This document shows, piece after piece, positions 26,401 to 33,512 of a stretch of DNA of 64,000 nucleotides. Position numbers and translations under genes: made by a program. Source of the stretch: Sphingorhabdus sp. Alg239-R122 (GTDB taxonomy: Bacteria; Pseudomonadota; Alphaproteobacteria; Sphingomonadales; Sphingomonadaceae). The DNA lies in contig NZ_UNRC01000002.1 in the NCBI RefSeq assembly GCF_900537065.1, forward strand, positions 160,342-224,341, written 5' to 3'. Numbering within the stretch: position 1 is the first letter of the stretch; the number at the start of each line of letters is the position of its first letter. The notes below the pieces were generated by a model that had not been told where the DNA came from, searched no databases, and saw only the letters and a program-made list of their open reading frames with translations.

Positions 26401-27612
26401 GTCGTGCAGGGTACGAAAGACGCGGTTCGCTGTTTGCAGATGCGCGGCGAATATATGTTTGTCGCGGAAGGACGCGGCGGTTTCCGCGTCTATGACATCG
26501 CTTCGATCGGCAATAAGGGATTTTCCGAACGGATTGTGAAAGCGCCGTTTTCTTCACTGGGCCAGGATACGCATGTGAAAAGCAAAAACGCGACCTGTAT
26601 GGCGCTTGCCACCAACCAGCCGATTAACCCGCTGCGCAATACGGAGGAAATGCGCGAGATTAATCAGGAACAGCCTTTCCATCCGATCTATAATTACGCG
26701 GTTGTGACTGACAGCGAGGAAGGCCTGATCCTGGTCGATATCAACACGCTGGCGGACGGTGAATTTCGCAACAATTTCTTCAAACGTACCCAGTTCAGCA
26801 ATGGCAGTGACGCATGGAATGAAAACGGTGTGCTGGCCGGCGCCCGGCACATCACGCTGGCGGGCCATTATGCCTATATCACCGCGGATGCGGGCCTGGT
26901 GGTGATGGATCTCGATAATCCAGACAGTCCGCGTTACGTGACAACGATGCCGCTCACCGATGCACGGGCCAGTGCGGTGCAGTTCCGTTACCTGTGGGTG
27001 ACAGATACAGAAGGCGTAAAGCTGTTCGACATTACCAAAATGGACGCGCCGGTCGCGGTTCCAGGCGGCACGATCCCGCTCGCCAATGCACAGCGGCTCT
27101 ATCTGGCGCGTACCTATGCCTATATTGCCGCTAAAGATGAGGGGCTGGTGATTGCCGATATCAAGAATCCCGAAGCGCCGACCATATATCGCAAGGAAAC
27201 GTTTGGCGGCGCGATGAACGATGTGGAGGATGTGGTGGTAGCATCGACCAATGCCACGCTATTTGCCTATGTCGCCGATGGCCGGAACGGCTTTAAGGTG
27301 GTGCAGCTCACTTCGCCTGACAGCCAGCCCAAATTTTACGGCTTCTCGCCCGCGCCAAAGCCTGAACTGATTGCATTTGCAAAAACACCATCACCGGCAC
27401 TGTCCATGTCCAAAGGCCTGGACCGTGACCGCGCTGTCGATGAAACCGGCGGACAGATGGCAGTGTTCGGCCGCCTCGGCTCGCGACCTTTTAACCGCAG
27501 CGAGATGGAAAAAATGTTCCTCAACCGCCGCGGCCAGCCTTATAAGGTGCGCGACGAAGTCAGCATGGAAGACTGGCTGGGTACACCCTCGCCGATGGTG
27601 ATGGCACGTTAG
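23422..27612 (+). CDS. Decaheme c-type cytochrome fused to an LVIVD-repeat propeller
   Basis: 1,396 residues from ATG 23422, one base after the barrel stop. A Sec signal peptide ends VLAAG at about residue 34. Ten CXXCH motifs start at C66, C88, C166, C345, C453, C625, C652, C771, C782 and C888. A His/Asp-rich insert at ~402-443 may bind metal. From ~1,000 to ~1,310 come about six LVIVD-type blades, such as YMFVAEG..GFRVYDI, YAYITAD.GLVVMDLDNPDSP and YAYIAAKDEGLVIADI. No C-terminal anchor is visible. This is the likely terminal reductase or oxidase, or an extracellular electron-transfer component, of the operon. A short stretch near 27389-27425 (SPALSMSKGLDRD) looks like a decayed palindromic repeat inserted in frame. 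The substrate is unknown. Confidence 0.85.
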   Translation: MKQGFTISRIWIAVMALLAGIAFIAAPPQQVLAAGKEKPQKVKYRFTPPAPQNQDWAEADAKSAGCISCHTASDRKTMHATPAVVLGCTDCHGGDPAVVADASWDKKSAPYLQALATAHVVPKYPKSWHWPSSANPKRSYALLAKEAPEFVRFVNPSDYRVVRESCGACHIEIIEASERSLMATGAMLWGGAAYNNGIVPFKNYLFGEAFTRDGKPAMIKSAGTEPGSAPGTVTEAEKARGALPVMYPLPTWHVIPPADIFRVFERGGRNINTQFPEIGLPNIGGIIQRLEEPGRPDLKQSNRGPATGLRVAIPVLNIHKTRLNDPFLWQMGTNDQPGDYRSSGCASCHVIYANDREPRHSLTYAKYGRDGQTATADPTINSLREGQMRFGSYAEYDAASEHGDDHNKKTKSPHGNAAGHGEDHDGGHDKDAPLEKGHPIKHQFTKAIPTAQCMNCHMHQPNIFLNSYLGYTMWDYESDAPYMWPGPDNKTPRPEGMSDEEYQKTYKQQKYPTAAEVRAVLDRNPEGAAPKGLWADVDFLRNVYDLNEELKDTQFADYHGHGWNFRAILKRDRDGNLLDKDGAIVADDDPEKFRKEGEEKFVEPGTNPGKSVHMMDIHAEVGMQCSDCHFGQDSHGNGLIYGEVANAVEIGCKDCHGTADEYPTLRTSNLAARPQGNNLALLRNADGRRRFEWFTEPGGKRVLVQRSIVDPELSWRVSLVKDSVDRNHPNFNAKSARAKTVAKSASETGKYSFGSGVLPEARAHDDEEMACFTCHLSWTTSCGGCHLPIEANWKSSVHKYEKDDTRNYATYNPQVARDQMFQLGKHQTTKGNITAPVRSTSALVLSSTNINRERIYIQQPPISAIGFSSQAFAPHFPHTVRKTETKECSDCHLSEANDNNAIMSQLLLLGTNYVNFVGLNSWVGLDTGFEAVRVTEWDEPQAVIGSYLHKYAYPDYYKLHVERNGRELKNWVRGETFDKNFSGETKALEEFANVVQGTKDAVRCLQMRGEYMFVAEGRGGFRVYDIASIGNKGFSERIVKAPFSSLGQDTHVKSKNATCMALATNQPINPLRNTEEMREINQEQPFHPIYNYAVVTDSEEGLILVDINTLADGEFRNNFFKRTQFSNGSDAWNENGVLAGARHITLAGHYAYITADAGLVVMDLDNPDSPRYVTTMPLTDARASAVQFRYLWVTDTEGVKLFDITKMDAPVAVPGGTIPLANAQRLYLARTYAYIAAKDEGLVIADIKNPEAPTIYRKETFGGAMNDVEDVVVASTNATLFAYVADGRNGFKVVQLTSPDSQPKFYGFSPAPKPELIAFAKTPSPALSMSKGLDRDRAVDETGGQMAVFGRLGSRPFNRSEMEKMFLNRRGQPYKVRDEVSMEDWLGTPSPMVMAR
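27389..27425 (+). repeat. Decayed palindromic repeat inserted in the cytochrome coding sequence
   Basis: The bases around GCACTGTCCATGTCCAAAGG encode PALSMSKG. This resembles the ALSLSKG peptide produced where the common alphaproteobacterial dispersed palindrome (CTGAGC..GTCGAAGG type) has entered genes. Recognition rests on memory of that family, and the palindrome itself is now broken. Confidence 0.35.
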
Positions 27613-27660
27613 GGTTGCGCAGGTTCCACATGGGATTGCTTCGTGTTCGCTCGTAATGAC
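27613..27660. repeat. Possible dispersed short repeat between convergent genes
   Basis: The segment GGGATTGCTTCG followed by TTCGCTCGTAATGACG resembles the short dispersed ATTGCTTCG...CTCGCAATGACG element common in alphaproteobacterial intergenic regions. Only one copy is in this window, so repetition cannot be shown here. Confidence 0.35.
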
Positions 27661-27676
27661 GCATTAATTCTGCCGC

Positions 27677-28000
27677 TCAAACATCCTCCACCGTCAGCGC
27701 CTCTATTTCGAGTGTGAATGTTCCATCCTGTTCCGCTTCCTGCACGGCATTTATATCTGCAACGATATGGCCTTTCAGGTCGAACTCGCGTTCATTCAGC
27801 CGGATAGCTAATGCTTTGCCAGCTGTGACCGCATCGGTCCCTGCAAAATACATTTCGATGCTGTGCCGCATGCCGGCAAAGGTGGCGCTGGCCCAGGCTT
27901 TGCCCGTGCGGCGGATGACCCGGCCTTGTCCGCGACTGGCTTCCACCAGCGCAGCGCTCAGCATGTCACCTGCATCGCGGCGTATTTTCGTGTGTATCAT
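27677..28000 (-). CDS. Hypothetical protein of 107 residues
   Basis: Not recognised. It is a small soluble protein without signal peptide, with a basic N-terminal half (RRDAGD, RGQGRVIRR) and an acidic C-terminal half ending LEIEALTVEDV. It overlaps the stop of the upstream HTH gene as ATGA, so the two are probably translated together and share the promoter opposite the S24 repressor gene. It could be an accessory of that regulatory locus. Confidence 0.65.
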   Translation of the reverse strand: MIHTKIRRDAGDMLSAALVEASRGQGRVIRRTGKAWASATFAGMRHSIEMYFAGTDAVTAGKALAIRLNEREFDLKGHIVADINAVQEAEQDGTFTLEIEALTVEDV

Positions 28001-28191
28001 TGTGCCTGCTCCCGATATTTGTTCATGAAATGTTCTATATTTTTCCGCATCTCTTCACGTGGCTGGCGGCCGTTGCGCATATCGTCGACCAACCGCGGAT
28101 CGCGTGCCACCAGCCGCCCGAATTTGGTGCGTGGCATGCCTGTTTCGTTCAAAAACCGTTCCACCCGATAGCCAATATGCATGTCTTTCAA
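27997..28191 (-). CDS. Small helix-turn-helix-like DNA-binding protein
   Basis: 64 residues, basic. The segment MPRTKFGRLVARDPRLVDDMRNGRQP looks like a Cro/XRE-type helix-turn-helix, followed by a charged helix (REEMRKNIEHFMNKY). It is transcribed divergently from the S24 repressor gene across a 103-base region containing a strong inverted repeat. It is coupled by ATGA to the 107-residue gene. It is probably a partner or antagonist of the repressor, which is inferred from layout only. Confidence 0.65.
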   Translation of the reverse strand: MKDMHIGYRVERFLNETGMPRTKFGRLVARDPRLVDDMRNGRQPREEMRKNIEHFMNKYREQAQ

Positions 28192-28224
28192 TTCCTTTCA
28201 TTTTTCCCGCGACTCGATGCGCTT

Positions 28225-28281
28225 TATAAGATATTTCCTAGATGAACGGTGAAATCCTACTTGTCTAGGAAAAATCTTATG
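28225..28281. promoter_or_regulatory. Long inverted-repeat operator between the divergent HTH and S24 repressor genes
   Basis: Arms 28225-28241 (TATAAGATATTTCCTAG) and 28265-28281 (CTAGGAAAAATCTTATG) are reverse complements at 15 of 17 positions, 23 bases apart. The right arm ends 13 bases before ATG 28295, where a repressor would block transcription or translation of its own gene. Autoregulation by the adjacent S24 repressor is the simplest reading. Confidence 0.7.
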
Positions 28282-28294
28282 CTATGCTTAAAAA

Positions 28295-28960
28295 ATGGAA
28301 AATATGGAAATCAGGGAAAATCTCGACCGGTTGGTACGGGAACGCGGCGTCAGCTATAGCGCGCTTTCAGAAATGCTGGGGCGTAATGCTGCTTATATTC
28401 AGCAGTTTATTCGCAAAGGTAGTCCGCGTAAGCTGGACGAGGCCGACCGCCGGGTGCTGGCCGAATTTTTTGGTGTGTCCGAGGATATGCTAGGCGCGCC
28501 GGGACGCAGCCGGCCCGTAGGAAAATCCAAAGATGGCGGGTCCGGCTTTAATGGCATGCGTTTTATTCCGCGGCTATCAGTGGGGGCTTCCGCAGGCTCC
28601 GGCGCACATAATGATGATGAGCTGCAGGCCGGCCGGATCGCTTGTGACGATGCCTGGCTTCAGAAAATCGGCGTATCGGTGGCGAGCGAACCTTCCATTA
28701 TCCAGGTCGATGGCGATTCAATGGAACCCAGCCTGAAAGACGGCGACGACATACTGGTCGACCGCAGCCCGCAGCGTGCCCGTGATGGCATTTATGTAAT
28801 TCGCATGGACGACATGTTGATGGTCAAACGTCTCGCCTTTGGCCCGGGAGGGCAGCTATCTGTAATTTCAGACAATAAACAGTATCCAAGTTATGAAGGT
28901 ATCGACCCTGCAAACGTAACCATTATCGGAAAAGTCGTCTGGCGCGGGGAAAAAATCTGA
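28295..28960 (+). CDS. S24-family (LexA/CI-like) transcriptional repressor
   Basis: 221 residues. An N-terminal XRE-type helix-turn-helix covers residues ~5-65 (SYSALSEMLGRNAAYIQQF). A C-terminal S24 peptidase-like domain follows, with catalytic S142 in VDGDSMEPS and catalytic K178 in MVKRL. The Ala-Gly cleavage bond of LexA is not clearly present; A100-G101 is a possible site. The HTH differs from LexA's winged helix, so this is a CI-like repressor rather than LexA. It faces two small genes across an inverted-repeat operator, a phage-like switch arrangement, but no phage structural genes are nearby. It probably represses its own and the divergent promoter. Confidence 0.85.
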   Translation: MENMEIRENLDRLVRERGVSYSALSEMLGRNAAYIQQFIRKGSPRKLDEADRRVLAEFFGVSEDMLGAPGRSRPVGKSKDGGSGFNGMRFIPRLSVGASAGSGAHNDDELQAGRIACDDAWLQKIGVSVASEPSIIQVDGDSMEPSLKDGDDILVDRSPQRARDGIYVIRMDDMLMVKRLAFGPGGQLSVISDNKQYPSYEGIDPANVTIIGKVVWRGEKI

Positions 28961-29014
28961 TTTTTGGCCGATACGCCGTTTTGCGATATGATACGCGCTA
29001 AGAGGAGACGTGGA

Positions 29015-29761
29015 ATGCCTTATATCGATGGTTTTATCATCGCCTGTCCCACGGCGAATAAGGACAGGTTTATAAAACATGCCGAAACAGCTGACCCTGT
29101 GTTCATGGATATGGGGGCAAGCCGTATCCTGGAATGCTGGCAGGACAAAGTGCCCAAAGGCGAAGTGACCGATTTTTTCCGCGCGGTGAAGGCCGAAGAC
29201 GATGAGGCAGTCCTGTTTTCATGGATCGAATGGCCAGACAAAGACACGCGGGACGCGGCAATGGAAAAAATAAACGCCATGATGGAGGATCCCGAAGCTG
29301 ACCCGCGTATGGATCCTGAGAAAAACCCGATGCCGTTTGACGGCAAGCGGCTGACCTATGGCGGGTTTGAATCTGTGGCGGAGCATGGCAGTTCAGGCGC
29401 GCCCGGTTATGTGCAGGGTTATGTCGCCTCGGCACCTTCTGGCAAGCGTGATGCATACCGCGATATGTGTAGCACGATGGCGGCGATCGCGGTGGAATAT
29501 GGCGCGCTTCGCACGCTCGATTGCTGGGGAGATGATGTGCCGGACGGAGACATCACTGATTTTCGGCGTGCGGTGAACGCGCCTCAGGACGACACGATTG
29601 TCTTCGGCTTTGTTGAATGGTCTTCACGCGAAGAATTTGAGGCGGCGATGCCGAAAATGCACGCCGATAAACGCATGCCCGCGCCGGGCTCTGATATGCC
29701 GATCGATGGCAAGCACATGATCTATGGCGGCTTTGTGCCTGTTGTCACGATGGGGGCATAG
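29015..29761 (+). CDS. Doubled DUF1428 family protein
   Basis: 248 residues from ATG 29015, with GAGGAG eight bases upstream. Two DUF1428 (YbaA-like, ferredoxin-like fold) units lie in tandem: residues 1-~125 and ~130-248. Each has the [RC]-x-L-[ED]-CW-x-D-x-VP, GE/GDITDF and YGGF signatures. Family members are usually single units of ~120 residues, so this is a fusion. The function of the family is unknown. It is cytoplasmic, with no signal peptide. The gene follows the repressor by 54 bases on the same strand but has its own ribosome site. Confidence 0.85.
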   Translation: MPYIDGFIIACPTANKDRFIKHAETADPVFMDMGASRILECWQDKVPKGEVTDFFRAVKAEDDEAVLFSWIEWPDKDTRDAAMEKINAMMEDPEADPRMDPEKNPMPFDGKRLTYGGFESVAEHGSSGAPGYVQGYVASAPSGKRDAYRDMCSTMAAIAVEYGALRTLDCWGDDVPDGDITDFRRAVNAPQDDTIVFGFVEWSSREEFEAAMPKMHADKRMPAPGSDMPIDGKHMIYGGFVPVVTMGA

Positions 29762-29821
29762 CCGCTTTCCAAAAAATACACATATCATACACATATCAAT
29801 GTCTATCCAAGGAGAAAGAAA

Positions 29822-30598
29822 ATGCCCAATAAACACGGTGATTTTATCTGGTACGAACTGACGACCGGTGACATGGAAGCGGCACAGGATTTTTACGGGG
29901 AACTGCTGGGGTGGACTGTTGCCGATAGCGGGAATCCGGAAATGGAATACCGGATATTTTCCAAAGGTGAAGCGCAGATTGCCGGGATGATGGCACTGAC
30001 TGAGGAAATGGAAGCGGGCGGCGGGCGTCCGGCGTGGCTGGGTTATATTGAGGTTGACGATGTCGAGGCCAGTGCAGGGCGCATCAAGGCTTCGGGCGGC
30101 GCTGTGCATATGGAGCCTGTCGATATCCCGGATGTGGGCCGCTTTACCATGGTCAATGACCCGCAGGGCGCGTTTTTCTATATCATGCACGACAGCTCTG
30201 GTGAAGAGAGCCAGAGCTATGCCAAGACGGAACCGAAAGTCGGGCATTGTGCGTGGAATGAGCTGGTCACATCTGACCCAGAGGGCGCAATTTCCTTTTA
30301 TACAGAGCAGTTCGGCTGGGAAAAAACCGATGAGATGGATATGGGACCGATGGGCACCTATCATCTGCTGGGCCATGGCTATGGCCTGGGCGGGGTGATG
30401 CAGAAACCGGATGAAATGCCGGTATCGGCCTGGGCCTATTATTTCCGTGTGGCCGATATTGATGCCGCGGTGAAGACCATCAATGCAAAAGGCGGGCAGG
30501 TCTTCATGGGGCCGCAGGAAATACCCGATGGAAATTTCGTGCTGAACGGCATCGACCCGCAGGGCGCGGTGTTTGCCCTGATCGGCGCGCGGGGTTGA
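29822..30598 (+). CDS. VOC family protein with two glyoxalase-like domains
   Basis: 258 residues with an AAGGAG ribosome site. There are two vicinal-oxygen-chelate domains. The first, 1-~125, has WYELTTGDMEAAQDFYGELLGW and ends FYIMHDS. The second, ~135-258, has WNELVTSDPEGAISFYTEQFGW and ends VFALIGARG. This doubled layout is typical of the CFP30-like VOC group whose reactions are mostly unknown. The protein is cytoplasmic. It sits between the DUF1428 gene and a metallo-beta-lactamase hydrolase gene on the same strand. Confidence 0.85.
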   Translation: MPNKHGDFIWYELTTGDMEAAQDFYGELLGWTVADSGNPEMEYRIFSKGEAQIAGMMALTEEMEAGGGRPAWLGYIEVDDVEASAGRIKASGGAVHMEPVDIPDVGRFTMVNDPQGAFFYIMHDSSGEESQSYAKTEPKVGHCAWNELVTSDPEGAISFYTEQFGWEKTDEMDMGPMGTYHLLGHGYGLGGVMQKPDEMPVSAWAYYFRVADIDAAVKTINAKGGQVFMGPQEIPDGNFVLNGIDPQGAVFALIGARG

Positions 30599-30691
30599 AC
30601 TGTTCAGCATGGCAGGCGCGTGGACAGCTGAACCAGATGCAATCGGTTTACCATCTTGCATCCTGCGCCGCCGCTTGCCACATAGCTGCAC

Positions 30692-31396
30692 ATGAGCAAT
30701 GTCACTTCCAATATGGGCGCCGCGCCGCAAAATCCTCCAAAGCCGCCGCTACAGGCTGCGATTATTCCGGTTACACCGTTGCAGCAGAATTGCACGCTTT
30801 TCTGGTGCACTGAGACCAATAAGGCGGCCCTGGTCGATCCGGGCGGCGATCTGCACAAGCTGAAAGACGCGATTGCCAAGACCGGGGTGGAGATGGAAAA
30901 AATCCTGATCACGCACGGCCATATCGACCATTGCGGTGAGGCGGGGAAACTGGCTAAAGAGCTTGGCCTGCCAATTGAAGGCCCGCATGAAGAAGACAGG
31001 TTCTGGATTGACCGTCTGGGTGAGGATGGCGTGAAATATGGCGTCGCGGGCGAAGTGTTTGAGCCTGACCGTTGGCTGGATGATGGCGATACGGTGACGG
31101 TCGGCAACCTGACGCTGAACGTAATCCATTGCCCCGGCCATACGCCCGGCCATGTGATTTTTCACCACGTCCCGTCAAAACTGGCAATTGTCGGCGATGT
31201 GTTGTTTCAGGGTTCGATCGGCCGCACGGATTTTCCGCGCGGTAACCATCAGGACCTGCTTGATGCGATCACGCAGAAACTCTGGCCGCTGGGCGATGAT
31301 ACGACATTCGTGCCGGGCCATGGCCCCACCAGCAACTTCGGCCATGAACGCCGTACCAACGCTTTTGTTGCGGATAGCGTATTGGGGGCAGGGTAG
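30692..31396 (+). CDS. Metallo-beta-lactamase-fold hydrolase (GloB/YcbL-like)
   Basis: 234 residues. The metal site THGHIDHCG gives H75, H77, D79 and H80. HCPGHTPGH, GDVLFQGSIGRTDFP and VPGHGPTSNFGHE follow in the order of the glyoxalase II-like family. The N-terminus before residue ~20 is Pro-rich and not conserved, and no strong ribosome site supports ATG 30692, so a start at 30713 is possible. It probably hydrolyses a thioester such as a glutathione adduct. A bidirectional terminator follows. Confidence 0.88.
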   Translation: MSNVTSNMGAAPQNPPKPPLQAAIIPVTPLQQNCTLFWCTETNKAALVDPGGDLHKLKDAIAKTGVEMEKILITHGHIDHCGEAGKLAKELGLPIEGPHEEDRFWIDRLGEDGVKYGVAGEVFEPDRWLDDGDTVTVGNLTLNVIHCPGHTPGHVIFHHVPSKLAIVGDVLFQGSIGRTDFPRGNHQDLLDAITQKLWPLGDDTTFVPGHGPTSNFGHERRTNAFVADSVLGAG

Positions 31397-31403
31397 AAGA
31401 GTT

Positions 31404-31443
31404 AAAAAAAGGGACTGCGAATTGTAATTCGCCGCCCCTTTCT
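31404..31443. terminator. Bidirectional rho-independent terminator
   Basis: AAAGGG...CGAATT-gt-AATTCG...CCCTTT forms a stem-loop. On the minus strand it is followed by seven T, and on the plus strand by TTTCTT. It separates the convergent hydrolase and MAPEG genes. Confidence 0.8.
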
Positions 31444-31461
31444 TCATGATATTTGCGGTTC

Positions 31462-31857
31462 CTACATCACGCTCCAGGCCACATAAATGCCGGTGAGCGC
31501 AAGGCCCGCCAGGGTCAGCAGGGTGATGATAGTCCCGACAAAGCGGCCCCATTTGAAGCTGCCACCATCCATGCCGAGGCCGTGCAGGACCCGGCCTGCC
31601 ACATAGGTATAGCCGACTATCCACAGCCACAGGCCGCCCCATCCGGCTAACTCGAGTGCGGCGATAAGGATCAGCACAAGCGGCGCGCTTTCAATAAAAT
31701 TGGAATGGGCACGCATGCGGCGGATAACGGTTTCATTACCGCCATCTCCGACGCTTACTTTTTCGGAGGTGCGGACCTTGCCGACACGGACCATGAGCCA
31801 GATATTGATAAGCGCGGCAGCGGCTGCCATTGTCAGTGTTATTGGTAGAATTGGCAT
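31462..31857 (-). CDS. MAPEG family membrane protein
   Basis: 131 residues with four hydrophobic helices. The family region RMRAHSNFIESAPLVLI is visible, followed by GRVLHGLGM. MAPEG proteins are inner-membrane glutathione-linked enzymes or related proteins of unknown activity. Bacterial members of this YecN-like type are uncharacterised. It is convergent with the metallo-beta-lactamase gene and separated from it by a terminator. Confidence 0.85.
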   Translation of the reverse strand: MPILPITLTMAAAAALINIWLMVRVGKVRTSEKVSVGDGGNETVIRRMRAHSNFIESAPLVLILIAALELAGWGGLWLWIVGYTYVAGRVLHGLGMDGGSFKWGRFVGTIITLLTLAGLALTGIYVAWSVM

Positions 31858-32094
31858 GTATTTCCCCTATTGTGATTGGCACTATGTGTTGAAATTCTTG
31901 CCGCAATAGCGCGTTCGTACTTGCAACGCACGTGAAATTCGCTATAGCCCGCGTTCGCAAAGCGTTTTGACGTTTTGCCAGGCCCCGAAAATGATATGAG
32001 CCAGCACCGCCAAGCGGGCACAGCTTGTCATGGGTCAGGCAATGGTTTAAATACGCAGAAATACGTTGTTTATTGATTTTATACAGGTGCTGTC

Positions 32095-32274
32095 ATGGCT
32101 GTTCCAAAGAGAAAAACCTCACCGTCCAAGCGCGGCATGCGCCGGGCACATGATTCGCTTAAAGTTGCGGCATTTCAGGAATGCCCAAACTGCGGCGAAT
32201 TGAAGCGTCCGCACAATCTGTGCGATGCATGCGGACACTATAACGGCCGTGAAGTCGTAGCTGTCGGCTTGTAA
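32095..32274 (+). CDS. rpmF: 50S ribosomal protein L32
   Basis: 59 residues, [20 protein letters not shown] at the start, with a zinc-ribbon pair CPNCG...CDACG in the middle. The length and the MAVPK start are typical of the family. AGGTG lies seven bases upstream of the ATG. It precedes plsX and fabH, the conserved bacterial order linking ribosome and fatty-acid/phospholipid synthesis genes. Confidence 0.97.
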   Translation: MAVPKRKTSPSKRGMRRAHDSLKVAAFQECPNCGELKRPHNLCDACGHYNGREVVAVGL

Positions 32275-32405
32275 AAGCCGGATTTACAGCGATCTGCGGC
32301 GTCGATAGGCTTGGGTGGAACAGTCGTCCATCCTGCGCTTTTCCTCTCGCGGCTCACTATAATTACGACTTTTACATCTGGCGTTTATACGCTAGGCTTT
32401 GTGTC

Positions 32406-32435
32406 TGCGGCAGAATGAACTGCCGCACTTTGTTT
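32406..32435 (+). terminator. Hairpin between rpmF and plsX
   Basis: TGCGGCAG and CTGCCGCA are exact reverse complements around a six-base loop, followed by CTTTGTTT. It ends just before the AAGGGG ribosome site of plsX. It may be an intrinsic terminator or attenuator that sets plsX-fabH expression relative to rpmF. Confidence 0.55.
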
Positions 32436-32450
32436 AAGGGGAAATGACCG

Positions 32451-33512
32451 GTGGGAATGAAGCCGCGAATCGCGATTGATGCGATGGGCGGCGATGAAGG
32501 CGTGCGCGTAATGGTCGCCGGCGCCGCTCTCGCCCGTCATGAGCATGAAAGCTTTCGCTTTCTGTTCGTCGGCGATGAAACCCGCATCCAGACAGCCCTG
32601 GATGAGCATCCCGGCCTGAAAGCTGCCTCTGAAATCCTACATACAGACGAACAGGTGCTGGGTGAGGATAAGCCCAGTCAGGCACTACGCAAATCCAAAA
32701 ATTCTTCGATGGGCCTTGCTGTCAATGCAGTGAAACAGGGGGAAGTGAGTGCGGCAGTGAGTGCGGGGAATACCGGCGCGCTGATGGCAATGTCAAAGCT
32801 GGCGCTGCGCACGATGCCTGGTATTGACCGCCCCGCATTGTCCGCATTGCTGCCAACATTTGAAGAGACCGACGTGGTCATGCTCGACCTTGGTGCCAAT
32901 ACCGAATGCAATGCACGCAACCTGACGCAGTTTGCCGTGATGGGTGCGGCCTATTCACGCATTATCTTCGGCTTCGACAAACCGCGCGTGAAACTACTCA
33001 ATATCGGCACTGAAGAGCAAAAGGGCACGGGGCCCTTGCAGGAAGCGGCGGCGAACTTGCGAGCTGCGCCAAACCTGCCCATGGACTTCAGGGGCTTTAC
33101 CGAGGCGGACAAGCTTTCCCATGGTGATGCAGATGTCATCGTCTCCGATGGTTTTACCGGCAATATCGCACTCAAGTCGCTCGAAGGCACAGCGCGATTT
33201 GTGACAGACCTGCTGAGGCGCAGTTTCATGAGCTCGCTCAGATCCAAGATAGGTTTCCTTATTTCACGGCCGGCGACCGAATTGCTGCGGCATCATCTTG
33301 ATCCCAATAATCACAATGGTGCGGTATTCCTTGGGCTAAATGGCGTGGTTGTCAAAAGCCATGGCAGTGCAACACCTAAGGGTGTCGCCAATGCGGTCAA
33401 TGTCGCGGCGCGGCTGGTCGAAGAAAGCATTACCGAACGGATCGCGGAAGATTTACAGAGCTTCGAAGATTCGCTTGCCACCGCCGTGCGAAATGGCGGT
33501 GACCCCACATGA
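32451..33512 (+). CDS. plsX: Phosphate acyltransferase PlsX
   Basis: Makes acyl-phosphate from acyl-ACP for membrane phospholipid synthesis; 353 residues. The start [11 protein letters not shown], the [14 protein letters not shown] segment, the [14 protein letters not shown] region and [14 protein letters not shown] are family hallmarks. A GTG start at 32451 fits the AAGGGG ribosome site at 32436-32441; ATG 32457 two codons on is an alternative. Its stop overlaps the fabH start as ATGA, giving translational coupling. It is a peripheral membrane protein in other bacteria. Confidence 0.96.
   Translation: MGMKPRIAIDAMGGDEGVRVMVAGAALARHEHESFRFLFVGDETRIQTALDEHPGLKAASEILHTDEQVLGEDKPSQALRKSKNSSMGLAVNAVKQGEVSAAVSAGNTGALMAMSKLALRTMPGIDRPALSALLPTFEETDVVMLDLGANTECNARNLTQFAVMGAAYSRIIFGFDKPRVKLLNIGTEEQKGTGPLQEAAANLRAAPNLPMDFRGFTEADKLSHGDADVIVSDGFTGNIALKSLEGTARFVTDLLRRSFMSSLRSKIGFLISRPATELLRHHLDPNNHNGAVFLGLNGVVVKSHGSATPKGVANAVNVAARLVEESITERIAEDLQSFEDSLATAVRNGGDPT

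Noticed and set aside
28295-28960. Annotation of the S24 repressor as LexA
   Set aside because: The N-terminal domain is an XRE-type helix-turn-helix, not the LexA winged helix, and no clear Ala-Gly cleavage site is seen.
31858-32094. Gene in the 237-base gap before rpmF
   Set aside because: Only short unsupported frames occur; nothing beyond a probable rpmF promoter is visible.
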